Shown one piece after another: positions 1 through 9,720 of a DNA stretch of 24,699 nt. The stretch covers positions 12,742 to 37,440 of the forward strand of contig WELB01000421.1 in the NCBI GenBank assembly GCA_009602725.1, read 5' to 3'. This DNA is from Spirogloea muscicola (Eukaryota > Streptophyta > Zygnematophyceae > Spirogloeales > Spirogloeaceae). The translations under genes and the position numbers were made by a program. Position 1 is the first letter of the stretch. Every line of letters starts with the position of its first letter. The notes beneath the pieces are model-generated. The model searched no databases, was not told the DNA's origin, and saw nothing but the letters and a program-made list of their open reading frames with translations.

Positions 1-326
1 TTGCGGCCGGGAGGAGGTGGTCACTGCGGGGGTAGTCTGAGTAGTGTCGGAGCTTTTTCTGCTCAGCACCTCCCACTGCGTGGCCAGCAATGTGTGTGGA
101 AGCGGAACTCTTGTATGCCTCAGTCACCACCACATCAACCAAAGCTCGTGGGCCTCCGCCAGGTTGTACACCCACAATGTCCAGGGTGCGACGGTGATGG
201 CCTCCCAAGGGGGGGAGCCAAATGGGCCAAAGAGCCTGCTCTATAGAAGGCAGAACCATTCTTTTCGACCGATGATAAGCGAGCGGAGGGCTGAGACCAA
301 GTAGGTTCACTCGGTCAAGTCTCTTC

Positions 327-370
327 GGGCTGGTTGTTCCAGCCCCTATTCTCAATGGGCGAGCACTTCC
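327..370 (+). repeat. Hairpin repeat, type II copy
   Basis: A GGGCTGG / CCAGCCC inverted pair lies at 327-333 and 339-345. It is followed by the type II tail, which contains CTATTCTCAATGGGCGAGCA. The same arrangement recurs at about 811, 13840, 16270, 17000 and 22170. Confidence 0.8.
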
Positions 371-390
371 TTGCTTCGTTTGAGCCGACT

Positions 391-494
391 TGCCGCTGCC
401 ACCACCGCCGCCGTCGTCGCTGTTATCGTCGTCGCTGCCACTGTCGCTGCCGTCACTGCTGCTGTCGTCGCTGTCTCCGCCGCCGCCACCGCTG
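391..494. repeat. GCN/GTC trinucleotide low-complexity tract
   Basis: About 100 bp is built almost entirely of GCC, GTC and GCT-like triplets. It reads as long Ala/Val or Ser/Pro runs on either strand. The ORFs overlapping it have no other coding support, so I treat it as a degenerate microsatellite and not as a gene. Confidence 0.65.
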
Positions 495-729
495 AACAAC
501 CAGCGGACATCGAGCGAGCGTTCCGGACGCGCCAGGAAGGCACGGGCTGGGGCGTTAGGCCGCTTACTTGAGAGGCCTTCTACCGACGAACTCCGTTTGA
601 CTTGCGCCCGGGCCGAGATTTGGCGGCGGCCTCCGGCTTCCGTCAGGGCGACGTCGTTCTGCCAGCTAGCTACTCGGACCTGCATCTCCTGTCTAGAGGT
701 TACTGGCGTTCCCTGGCTTAGCAGAGGTT

Positions 730-858
730 ACTGAGTGATTCGTAGCTGCTTTGTTTCTGTTCCTTAGCGCTTCCCATGGCCCCCTTCTCGTACTCTGTTC
801 ATTCTTTTGCGGGCTGGTTTTTCCAGCCCCTATTCTTAATGGGCGAGCACTTTCTTCT
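730..858 (-). repeat. Extended hairpin repeat, type II copy
   Basis: The hairpin arms are at 811-817 and 823-829, with the GGGCGAGCAC tail at 841-850. On the minus strand the similarity to the copy at 16983-17150 continues beyond the hairpin. It passes through a GAATGAACAGAGTAC-like block and an ACAAAGCAGCTAC block that precedes a CACTCAG motif. This shows that the hairpin is one part of a longer element. Confidence 0.75.
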
Positions 859-1104
859 TGTTTGACCGGTACGTCAACCGGCACATTGGCAAGGCACGCT
901 TGCCCTCGCTTAGCCTGATCTCCAAAGTAGTCCTGGCTTTTATAGCCCTCGACCCTTTAGACGAGCCACTTTTATGGACGAGCTGTGTCCTTTTACGAGC
1001 TGTTACTTCTCTAACTTGCGGCTGCGGCGACTGCTGAACAGGCGTCCTTAGTGGCTACTCGTTTCCCAGTGTGCTTCAGCGCTATCTCTGGCGCCTTCGA
1101 AATT

Positions 1105-1212
1105 GGTTCACTCTTTCCTCTGGGCTGGCCTCTCACAGCCACCGCCCTCTCCTGAAAGAAAGTGCTGGCCCCTAGAGGAGAGGGGCTGGCAAAGCCAGCC
1201 CAAAAAGAATAG
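1105..1212. repeat. Head-to-head pair of hairpin repeats
   Basis: A type I copy lies in plus orientation, with GGGCTGG at 1122-1128 and CACAGCC at 1134-1140. It is followed by a minus-orientation copy whose arms, GGGCTGGC and GCCAGCCC, at 1183-1190 and 1194-1201, flank an AAA loop. The two copies together could form a larger fold-back. Confidence 0.75.
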
Positions 1213-1357
1213 AAGGTTCTTTCTTTTCCTCAGTGGTCTCCACATCTTTCTGACTCGTAATTTTGCGCGCCGCGCACCTTCTCTCTTTCCTCTGAGCACA
1301 TTTCATGAGCAAAAAGGGGCCACGGTGGATCAGTAGCAATGGTCATCAGAAGTCCTT

Positions 1358-1400
1358 GCCAAAAAGAAAGTGCTCGCCCACTGAGAATAGGGGCCGGTTA
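1358..1400 (-). repeat. Partial hairpin repeat, type II tail
   Basis: The tail motif AAGTGCTCGCCCA followed by CTGAGAATAGGGGC matches the minus-strand sequence of the type II copies. The hairpin proper has decayed: GGGGCCGG stands in place of GGGGCTGG. Confidence 0.65.
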
Positions 1401-1784
1401 ACGCTGAACCACACAGCTACGCAAGTCGTTCCCATGAAAGGCTGTGTACTAACCCTTATTCTGACAGGGGGGGTGCCTCAGGTGCCCCTGCGCCTTCCGG
1501 CCCTCGCAGATGTTGTTCATTAGTGACGGGATCTAGAGATCCACCCCGCTAGCCCAAAAGCTATATGCCCACAACACCGCATGGATTAAGCCCGCAGGCC
1601 CACCTATGTATGGGTGGCTGTCGGTTGGACTGACGCTTTACATTCACGGTCATATTATGCTTTGTCCTGACTCTTGACGGAGGGCGCGCCCGCTACAATA
1701 TTGATCGGAAAGACTCTTTCAGTAAAGGGGGATGGCTGGAATTGGAATCCTAGTGGGCTCTCGGCCCTCTTCTTTCTTCCTTTG

Positions 1785-1845
1785 GACCTTGTTCATTCTT
1801 TTGGGCTGGCCTTTCACAGTCACTGCCCTATATTGGAAGAGCTGT
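1785..1845 (+). repeat. Hairpin repeat, type I copy
   Basis: The leader TTGTTCATTCTTTTGGGCTG is followed by CCTTTCACAGTCACTGCCC and then a GGAAGAGCTG end. This is the type I layout, with a CACAGCC-like right arm and no GGGCGAGC tail. Confidence 0.75.
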
Positions 1846-2554
1846 TTGTTGGCTCTCACAGCCATTGCCTTATGAGCTGTTCCTTTTTGAAAGCGTCTTT
1901 CTGTCCTTTTTTGCACCACTTCCATATTGGTTGCCCTGTCGCACGCTGGGCCTCGGATGCCGCGAGCTGACCAACGTCTGCTGGGTACCTGGAATCTCGC
2001 GGGACTTCGAGCTGGGTGCATAGGTCGTGGCGAAGCCGTCACAGCGTGGCGGCGGCGGACCGCCACCGCCACCGCCAAAGACCACCACCCGCCCCCCCCC
2101 CGTCAGTCAGTCAGGAAGGCCCACCTAGAGGCCTGTGAGATGAGTGCAAAGCAAGGTTTTGCGCAGCTTTCCATGTGGGCAGCAAGGAGGGAGTTGCTGG
2201 AGGCTTCAGCTTGGCGAGGGTGCCGCCACAGGACGGAGGCAGCTGAGAAGGCAGTGCCAAAGGGCTGACCTTCACGTCACCCTCGAGTGCCACTGGTTTG
2301 CTTATTAAGCTGGCTAGGTCTGGCGCACCTTCTCTTGCTTGGTGTGTGCCGGCCAACATGTAGAGCTCGGGTAGCCAAGGGGCAAGCAGACGCCTCGATG
2401 TTGCCTTCAACTAATACCTTCTTCACGACTTCTCGCGAGGCCTCCAATGAGCGCCTGACCAAGTGTGGCTGATGAGCCCGAGGACTCTGATTACCTAGCG
2501 CACTCTTGCAAGAAGCAACCCCTCAGCAAACCAGCGCAGACTTGAGGTAGAGCT

Positions 2555-2935
2555 CTTACCGACTCTGCTGACAAGCTCAACGGAACAACCTCATGGGCCG
2601 CTGGTAAGGCTGTCTGCTTGCTTGCTTTCAAGACGTTGCCCTATACAACAAACAATCTGCATGTAAACTGCCTCCACCTTTGGCTCTCGGGCAACTTGAT
2701 GTCACATTTAATAACTCACACAAGCTGCCCTTACTGTGCAGCTCAAGTCGGGGAGTCAGCGGAAGCAGCAAAAGCTACAGTGTCGAGCTCGACCAAGTAT
2801 TGTTGACTCTTGGTGCTCTTCAAGATTCTGCCAACCAAGTCACGCCGCAGGCAGCCTTGGCTCTGGAGATGGTCCAAACTTCCGTCCAGAACTTGACGCC
2901 CACTGCACAGAGTGCACTCGTTGAGTGCCACAAGC
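2555..2935 (+). pseudogene. 5' part of gene A, reading frame interrupted
   Basis: Three blocks read as Ala/Ser/Leu-rich amphipathic helices, but in different frames. The first ends at a GTAAGG donor after position 2603 and joins in phase, across a 138-bp intron, to a TGTGCAG acceptor at 2741. The joined frame reads ...WAA-AQVGESAEAAKATVSS. From about 2800 the helical signal moves to another frame (LLTLGALQDSANQ, then ALALEMVQTSVQNL). Near 2920 a third block, EAVGQNITALMQ, appears back in the first frame. A weak GTTGAG donor after 2918 would join in phase 0 to the exon at 3202, which would make the last block intronic. Either the splicing is more complex than I can see or this part is decayed. 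There is no clear start codon. Confidence 0.4.
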
Positions 2936-3201
2936 GAGGCAGTGGGACAGAACATTACAGCCTTGATGCAAAGCTGTCTGCACATTGGTTTGGCATGCCT
3001 GCTTTTGCTTGTTGACTTAAGTACTGCTTGCTGCATCACCAGCAAGCTTGATCTGACACACAGGCTTGCTCATACCAGGCACAAACTGCTGTTTGAGGCA
3101 GCGGAAAGTCATCAATCTCACAACCTGTATGGTCCTAGCCTTGGATGTAGTTTATCTGCGCTTTATGAGTATTATTTGACTGATTGCTATTTTCTCTTCA
3201 G

Positions 3202-3917
3202 GCTGCAGCTGTAGCAACCATTGCAGACGCTGGAACTCTGGCTAGTACAGCTCAGACTTTAACAACAATTGCTGTGAACTCTACAAAACTGATTGCTATG
3301 AAAGAGGCCAGCCTGGTCTTCCGAGCAGCTGATAGAAATTTCAAAAGAGCAGGCGGTGTCCTCAAGGCTTTCAAGGATGATCAGCATGGTGCATGTATCC
3401 CTGCCACTGAAGATGCATACTTGATGTGCTGCAACGACTTCACCAAAGATATGCAAGAGCGTCACTTGACAAGGTAAGGTGAAATATCCCAAGAATGGCG
3501 CATTGCCACTTCATTGAATGCGATCTCAACCATTCGTGCTATACTTTCAACACAGTGCTTCACCCAGCAGTCCTGGCTCGATTCTCCACCTCTTGCAGTG
3601 ATAGAGTCTAGCTGACATTTCAATACATGCTTCAGTGACGCTTTCGTCGTCCAGGCTGGGCCATTGAGACGTTAAAGATATGAATGAAAGGTCTCATATG
3701 CTGCAGGACACCAAGGCATGCAGTAGAGAAGGTCAAGTCAATGCGCAAAAGTGGTGTGCTGCTAAAAGTGATGGAGATTGTCTACCATAGCAACAGCATG
3801 AGTTTTACCTGTGATAAAGACACTATTGAGATGCCTGAAGGGATGGGTCGCTTTATTATGTGTGGCAGCACTGACTTGCATGGACAGCCTTACATTAAGT
3901 TGAAGAGGGAATTTTGA
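3202..3917 (+). CDS. Gene A, last two exons, helical protein of unknown family
   Basis: Exon 3202-3473 follows a TCTTCAG acceptor and ends at AAG|GTAAGG. Exon 3707-3917 follows a GCTGCAG acceptor and ends in TGA. The 233-bp intron is phase 2, and the two exons join without breaking the frame, which is the best evidence that the gene is real. Together they encode about 160 C-terminal residues. The first exon is Ala/Thr-rich and probably helical (TIADAGTLASTAQTLTTIAV), then charged (RAADRNFKRAGGVLKAF), then has a CC pair (LMCCNDF). The second exon looks like a small beta-rich domain, with KVMEIVYHSNSMSFTCDKD and EMPEGMGRFIMCGSTD, and ends KLKREF. I do not recognise the family and propose no function. 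The 5' end of the gene is unresolved (see 2555-2935). Confidence 0.55.
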
Positions 3918-5167
3918 GACGTGGACAGGTCTGGTGCACCAATGGGGAAATCTATGAATCTAGGATGGCAGCCTCAACATGTTGCACTGAAGGTTGTCTT
4001 ACAACTTGCTTATCTTGGTCGCAGTGCCCATACACGCAGGTTCAGCAGTTTGGATCAGGTGTACATATCAGTCTGCTCGTCCCAAGAACGTAGAGATGAA
4101 GAAAGCTCACCTCCTCAAGGAACATAGCTCGACCTGACCAGTCCAACATCTGTTTGACATACTCTTGTGAAGGGAGCATTGTGGTCTGCAGCTGGAGGTG
4201 CACTTAGAGAGGTGCCTCGCAAGCAGGTTTTAAGAAGTTGTTGGGCACAGGGTTGATCAAGCTTGCCTCAGATCCTGCCTTGTTGGTGTACTTCGATGAT
4301 ATGGCATTGTAATAACAATCACAACTGTGTTGAGATTCACTTTCTGGGCGTGCAAGCCGTATAACGTGCCAAAAGACAAGCAGGTACAGAGACGGCTGTT
4401 CCATGGCGGCAATCCTTCACCGGTATGCGGAGCAAATCAAATTCAAACTTCGCCACCAAGATTTGTGTTGACTATTGTAAAATAACGAACCAGCTGGGTT
4501 AGGAAACCACTAAGTCAGCCCAGTGGTCAGTTGAAGTGCTTGTCTACGTCATGAGTGCACCAGTACACCAGGCTCATGCATTCCGAAGCCAAAGAGTCTT
4601 ATTCTTATTGAAGCGAGCAAGCCTGTGTGATGCCCTAGCTATTGCTGCTATCCACCCTGGGTGCGAGCTGAGCCTGTATGATTCTAATTTGTCCGCCACC
4701 GTAAGCGGAGGTGCGTCTGTACCCCTTGGAAAGGAAAGATGGCACGCTGAGTATTTTGCTGGGGAAAGACATGGAGCAGCGGTGGCATCTGTCCAAGCCA
4801 ATCTGGAGATGCATCATGAAGTGTAGCCAGCAGCATTGAACAGCATTAAGTTTGGGCCCACTGGGCTGCTCGCAACCCGTCCTCTCCTAAGCTTTCACGT
4901 CATGCATACTGGACAATATGGAGATACAAAGCAACAGAGCTGCTTTACATTAGGGGCGTATGGGGTGGCTGTAGAACACCAGCAAGTTCAAGGCTTTGTC
5001 AACCAACCATCGGAAAGAACGCTCTAGCTACGACCATTGTAGTCAATCCATCTGACGACTAGCTGGTCGGCATTGTCAATAAGCCACTCGCAAAGGAGAT
5101 AGATATCTGACTTCAAGGCAAGTTTGAGAATTGTAAGAGTGACAACGCGTTCCAGCCTAGCATGTAA
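3918..5167. other. Intergenic stretch with no supported gene
   Basis: Open frames of up to 96 codons exist on both strands, for example at 4536-4826, but they overlap one another. None shows paired splice sites or a motif I recognise. No hairpin repeat copy occurs here. The part next to 5168 may be the decayed front of the copia element. Confidence 0.4.
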
Positions 5168-5930
5168 TTAGCGAATATAGGAGTTCAAGAAGACAAGCCA
5201 GTACAGGACTTTGTAAACAGTGAAGGCTTTGGCGCTACGATTCGCGGCATTGAAGCGGCAGTTCTGGCTAGGCATCTGCTGCTCACCAACCTCATAGGAC
5301 TTCCCCCTGAATGCAGTGCTCTGTACGATTCCTTCCAGATGATAGCTAGGGAGCAGTGGACTCTACACTATGTGCTGGCTTGCTTACATCGCAAATTTAA
5401 GCAAGATAATTGGAGGACCTAGGGCGAATTACCGTACAGCACATCGACCAATCCAACCGGATGCAAGTCAGCAACAAGACATACACAGGTCAGCGTACTA
5501 CCGTCGCCAAATGACGTAGTCAAAGAAGATGTCACATCTTTGTAATGAAGACTGCCACCCTCTACATATCCAACTTTCTACGCTTGTATCCTGGGCTGAA
5601 GCCTTGTACTTGTTCATATACGAGCCGGTGATCTACTAAGGCAGTGGAATGCACGAGGCCACATGATCTTTGGACACCAGACAAGCCCACATTGCCCATC
5701 ATATGGTGTTCGATTTTTGTGGGTGGATGCGCAATTCAAGTGGAATGAACACGAGGTGCAACATAAGCTCGTCAACATTTCATGGTAGAGTACCATAAGC
5801 AAGTAAAGACACCTCCTTCTGATCTCGAGGAAAGGAATATGGTGTACAGCGAAGATGCACTTTGGGACGAAAAGGAGGTCCACATGACTCCGCCTGTCCC
5901 CTTGAGCCTTCGAGATAGAAGGTGACGTAC
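5168..5930 (+). mobile_element. Ty1/copia-type retrotransposon fragment, decayed
   Basis: An open stretch at 5168-5422 resembles the copia gag (UBN2-like) region. LANIG and PVQDFV are followed by LTNLIGLPPE, and then by WTL and VLACLHRKFK before the stop. After about 220 bp without a clear zinc knuckle, 5650-5930 resembles the end of copia integrase. RPHDLWTPDKP matches the family's xLWxGxKP pattern, and LEERNMVYSEDALWDEKEV matches the region ending in RDVxFDE. Between these two parts the frame breaks at least twice. Protease and the integrase core are missing, so this is an internally deleted remnant. I found no reverse transcriptase, RNase H or terminal repeats. Confidence 0.6.
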
Positions 5931-6813
5931 AACAGTGGCCTGCTCCTGAGAATTCAAGCTTTTGGCAAATGAGGAGGCAGGAGATGAGACTGGCGACTGC
6001 GTCGAAGGAAGTGCAAGGAGTTAACTCAGATGAGGCTGCTGCATTTGTGGACGACAGGCTGAGAAGCTGAGAGGAGGTGGCCAGGTTAGACACGCCACAT
6101 TTTTAGAAGCTCGTGCTCTTGGCAAGAGCAGTTTAGAATGAGCCTCTTAGCATGTAGTCATCCTTGAGCAGTGCTGTGAAGCAGGCTGCCATTCCCCAAG
6201 AACTCACACAGTGAAGGGAGATACGCTTTTCCATGCTGGCTATCATTGCGTGCCCCCACCCGTTCGCTCGCATGGTAATGATAATCTTGCCAGATCCATC
6301 CCGCTTCCGCAAGGCTCCATTTAAAGAACGGGCAGGTCTGAACGCCTAATGGGCACGGCTACGTAAGAAAAGTTGGAAGGCAACGTGTTGGCTGTACATT
6401 CAATCAAGAAACAAAGTCCACAGGCGTCGGAAGGTGGAAGGAAGACCTTAGCCCGATCCCATACTCTCTCATTGTCCCTTGTACAGCTTCCTAATCTTTC
6501 GGCCTCAAAGTACACTAATTTGAACCTGCAATAAAATTCCATCAACGGTCTGCCATCACCGGCCTACACTGACGGTCTACAGTCATCCATCTACCTTGAA
6601 CTGCCACCAAACGGTACTACGTTGATTTGTTGTCCAAATCCATGAAGGCGTCCTTTCTGCACAGTGTCGTCTAGACTACTGGCATCGTAATTATACACCT
6701 GATGTGCTGCTTTCTGTAATACCTGGCAGTTGGCCAAACAATCTTGCTTGGTAGCCTCCACAGCCACGAGCGGGATCATGTCGTGGCAGGAATACGTCAG
6801 CTACTAGCGCTTG

Positions 6814-6849
6814 CGGTTCTCAAACACAACTACGGTTCTCAAACACAAC
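6814..6849. repeat. Two-copy 17-bp direct repeat
   Basis: The unit CGGTTCTCAAACACAAC occurs at 6814-6830 and again at 6833-6849, a period of 19 bp. It looks like a simple local duplication. Confidence 0.85.
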
Positions 6850-6980
6850 AAGAAGGCCTATGATCTCAGATTTGTCACTTCTTAAGAATACACAAGCAGA
6901 GCGTGCTGGAAGTGCTACACGTCATTGGGTGAAATCAGGTAGCTCAGACCGAACAGCTCAGGCGTGAGAAGTGACTTTGA

Positions 6981-7174
6981 CACGCTAATAAGCGTGTTGT
7001 GCAATTAATTGCACGAAAAGGTTGAAGGTTGCAAGTGCAATTTGTTAATATCAGGTTTGGCAGTTTGATTGTATTTCTGAGGCGCTTCAGAAGTTCCTCA
7101 GGAAATAAATTTTTAATGAAGGAATGCCCTTGCACAGGGAAGCGGGTTTTGTGTACACAATACACAAAATCCGC
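6981..7174. repeat. Cluster of three inverted repeats
   Basis: The first is CACGCT-AATA-AGCGTG at 6981-6996. The second is the perfect 16-bp palindrome GTGCAATTAATTGCAC at 6999-7014. The third is a hairpin with 13-bp arms at 7142-7154 and 7162-7174 that has one mismatch and a 7-nt loop. They lie roughly 210-400 bp past the WRKY stop codon. They could be the ends of a decayed foldback element or structured 3' flanking sequence. Confidence 0.7.
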
Positions 7175-7385
7175 AGCCACATCGTTGAGAAAGTATTCAT
7201 CTGCTGGAAGTAAAATATTTCCAAAGCAGAGTCTGGACTTTGGTAGCATCTGAAAAGTATGTAAGGCCTACTTTTAGATCAGTCACCAAGCTAGAATGCA
7301 CATGCAAAGATCATGCTGACACCACCCTGTGTGTCATTGACATCCTTGCGTATGATTCTTGAACCTACTGAACCAAAGGCTAGCT

Positions 7386-8949
7386 TCACATGTCGATGAA
7401 GTCTAGGAGACCAAGTGGTGCAAAGCCATTGTCCGACTCTGCTGTTTCTCCAGAAGGCAGACGCCACTGATGTTGCGAGTGCAAGACATGATGTGCCTGC
7501 TCTGAGCCTGCATGTGACTGGCAGCTGAAGAAAGAGTCGACAACCTCAAATTCTTGGGAGAACCTTAGGGACTTGCTGGAGCTCGGTGTAGTAGTGTTGT
7601 CCTCCATGTCCTCCGCCCCTGAGCCAGCTGCAGCGACATCCGCAGAGCCGGCATACTGTCCCTCGAAGATTGCTGTGATGTCCATGCTGCGATCTACATC
7701 AGCCATTTGTGTGAATTGCTCACATGTAATCCATGGTTCCACAGGCACAAAATCTGATGCTTTTGAAGTTGCTGGTGCAGGCCCCAAAGTCTGATGAGCT
7801 CTGATAGGCGTAAGTGCGGCAGTCCTTGGTCCTCCTCTAGGTGGCCAATCAGGGTCTCTTGGACCGATGTCAATGGGTGGAGCCCCAGCCTGGCTGATAA
7901 GAGAAATCGTGATTGGCTTTGTTGGGGCAGCGTGGTTATGATAGCCTAGATAAGTGACATCAAACACATTCTTGTCGTCCTTAGACACCTCCACTTTCTT
8001 CTTTGCCAGGCATGGCTGGTCAGGGTCCTCCAGACTGCAGCGGAAGTAGTTGCGAGGATTTGGCGAGCTCTTGATGGGCTTCCTGCCGTATTTGCGCCAA
8101 CTCCAACCATCGTCAGGAATCTGCCTCTCGTTCAAAGGCTCTGCGACTATGACTTGCTTTTGATTGATGGGCACCTTTGGCCTGCACAAGTCGGAGTCAG
8201 AGGTGTTAGTACAGATGTGGATTGGAGTGTTGCCACAGCTAGCCGCTGACAGTAGCAGCACTTGCTTTGTTTGATGACATCCAAAATCGATGCAAAGAGA
8301 GAATTGTCTTGTCGGTGTTGATGAGCTCAAAGTTCTCGTGTTGAGCAAGCTCATAAAATGTGGCTCATTACAATTGACCCCACACAAACGCCTGTAGCAC
8401 TCACTTTCTTGGAGATTGGCGACTGCCATCCATCCTGTCGCCGTTGAAGCATCTGGTCCGCTTGGCTCCAGCACTTTTTGCAGCACGCTGTTCAAGAATA
8501 TCAGCACCCTCGTCGCAGTGTGATTCATTCGACGCTTTCCTGACACTGGCTTGCATATGGACATCCTCCTCCATTATCAGGGGTAGCGTGGCTGAGTATC
8601 CATCATGGTAAGCCGTGCTCTTCTCGCTGGAGGTTGTCGATGCTGACATTGGGCTTGGGGGTGCCGTATGTGGGCCAAGGGAGAAAGGTCCGTTGCTGCT
8701 GCATGCTCCTGGATGGACCCCTCTATCAAGGGCGAGAGAGGGAGAAGAAGCATGTGGACTGGCAGCTCCCAGATGGCCTGCAAGGCTACGGAATTGCTGT
8801 AACTGCTCTTGGGCTTGCAGCAATGTTTCCGTGAGATCCGCAAGCTGCCTCTGCCCAGTTATTGTTGTACTCGTGGCGGCTGATGCCCCGAAAGTTCTGC
8901 AACAAGTAGGTGAGGACGTGAGATTGAAGGAACCGCGAGCGCCAGCCAT
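7386..8949 (-). CDS. WRKY-domain transcription factor, atypical zinc spacing
   Basis: WRKY proteins are plant nuclear DNA-binding factors that bind W-box (TTGAC) sites. Exon 1 is 8949-8405 and exon 2 is 8181-7386. The 223-bp intron at 8404-8182 has a perfect GTGAGT donor and a TTGTGCAG acceptor, and the frame is preserved across it. The product is 446 aa. ATG at 8949 is the first in-frame ATG after the stop at 9033-9031. Residues of about 20-60 form a Leu/Gln-rich helix (LADLTETLLQAQEQLQQF) like the N-terminal helix of group III WRKYs. A basic KPK motif spans the splice junction at residues 182-184. The domain at about 205-265 has WRKYGRK in place of the usual WRKYGQK. Its zinc ligands are Cys230, Cys239, His263 and His265 (C-X8-C-X23-H-X-H). 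The intron normally found inside most WRKY domains is absent. The C-terminal half is Pro/Ser-rich and acidic and ends LLDFIDM. The subgroup is uncertain: CLAKKKVE is group III-like, but the final His is not. Confidence 0.92.
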
Positions 8950-9199
8950 TGGAGCAGCTTCATGGCACAATGTGGCACATTTAAGCAAAGTAAGGTTCCA
9001 GGTATCAACTGAGCAGATGGGCGGGTATGATCAAGCAGCCGTGTGGAGGGCTTTACAACAAGACTCGCTACTGCAAAGGGCAGTCTTGCGTCTGAGTGCG
9101 GAGAGCTGTACCCAGCTGCAGCTGCGCATGGTGCCAGCTGAGCGAGGTCGTGGCACATCTCCTGCTGGCAAGCAGAGCTCCTCTGGAGCCACAGCAGCT

Positions 9200-9720
9200 C
9201 GGCGAGAGCCGCGAGGTTGCCGACGGTGAGACTGAGAGCGGAGGCGGCCTCCATGAGCCGGCGCGCAGCGTGAGCGTGGAGGTCCGAGCCGCCGGCGGGG
9301 CTTCCTTGGGGCAGCCGCGCCATTGGGGAGACAGCGCAAGGGCTGGGGGCGCTCGCTTAGCAATGGCTCGCTTAGCTGGGCCCTCCGCGGCGAGGAGGAG
9401 CGGCCGGGGAGGCGTCGCGGCGGTAGGTGGGCAATGCGGGACTGTGCTCCGAGACGGGGGCCCCGCGGCGCTTATATGGGCGCTGCGGCGCGGCAGCGGC
9501 GGCAGCCCGTGGCGGCGTTCGTCAGGCCGGCCAGTCTCCGCCACTGCCACCGCCATTTCAACACGTGTCTTGGACTCCGCCTCGTGGGCGGGGGGGCCCC
9601 CGGCCCGGGCGGGGGCCGCCGCCGTGGTCAACGCCCCGCTCGCTGGCCGCCACGTGGAGCTGGCTCCAGGTCCCCGCTTCCCGCCACCGTTTGTGCTCGG
9701 TACCCGGCCCCCGCTTGCCG
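9200..9720 (-). promoter_or_regulatory. GC-rich island upstream of the WRKY gene
   Basis: About 500 bp is very rich in G, C and CpG, in sharp contrast to both sides. It lies 250-770 bp upstream of the WRKY start, where a promoter and 5' untranslated region are expected. It contains one W-box core (TTGACC, minus strand, 9631-9626) and a G-box (CCACGTGG, 9650-9657). Long overlapping ORFs on both strands are a by-product of the base composition. One minus-strand stretch near 9250-9130 reads as Ala/Leu-rich (LMEAASALSLTVGNLAAL), so an upstream exon cannot be excluded. Confidence 0.45.

Larger units (their letters stand above)
1..2554. other. Gene-poor, repeat-rich stretch
   Basis: I see no convincing gene here. 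The open frames are short, overlap on both strands and lack paired splice sites or recognisable motifs. The stretch holds several copies of the GGGCTGG hairpin repeat, annotated separately, a GCN-type trinucleotide tract at 391-494 and a C-rich low-complexity patch near 2050-2100. Positions 1-300 contain nothing I recognise. Confidence 0.5.
5931..7385. other. Gap between copia fragment and WRKY gene
   Basis: No gene is supported here. The stretch contains a short direct repeat (6814-6849), a cluster of inverted repeats (6981-7174) and, at its right end, what is probably the WRKY 3' untranslated region. I saw no good AATAAA on the minus strand close to the stop codon. Confidence 0.4.

Noticed and set aside
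390-734. 114-codon open frame with Pro/Ser runs
   Set aside because: It is driven by the trinucleotide tract at 391-494 and has no support outside it.
811-829. Hairpin repeats read as intrinsic terminators
   Set aside because: A stem followed by T-rich sequence resembles a bacterial terminator, but the setting is a eukaryotic nuclear genome and the same unit recurs in both orientations away from gene ends.
8405-8988. Earlier start of the WRKY frame at 8988
   Set aside because: The codon there is TTG; the first in-frame ATG is at 8949, after a stop at 9033-9031.
8615-9229. 204-codon plus-strand open frame
   Set aside because: It is the antisense shadow of WRKY exon 1 and its upstream sequence.
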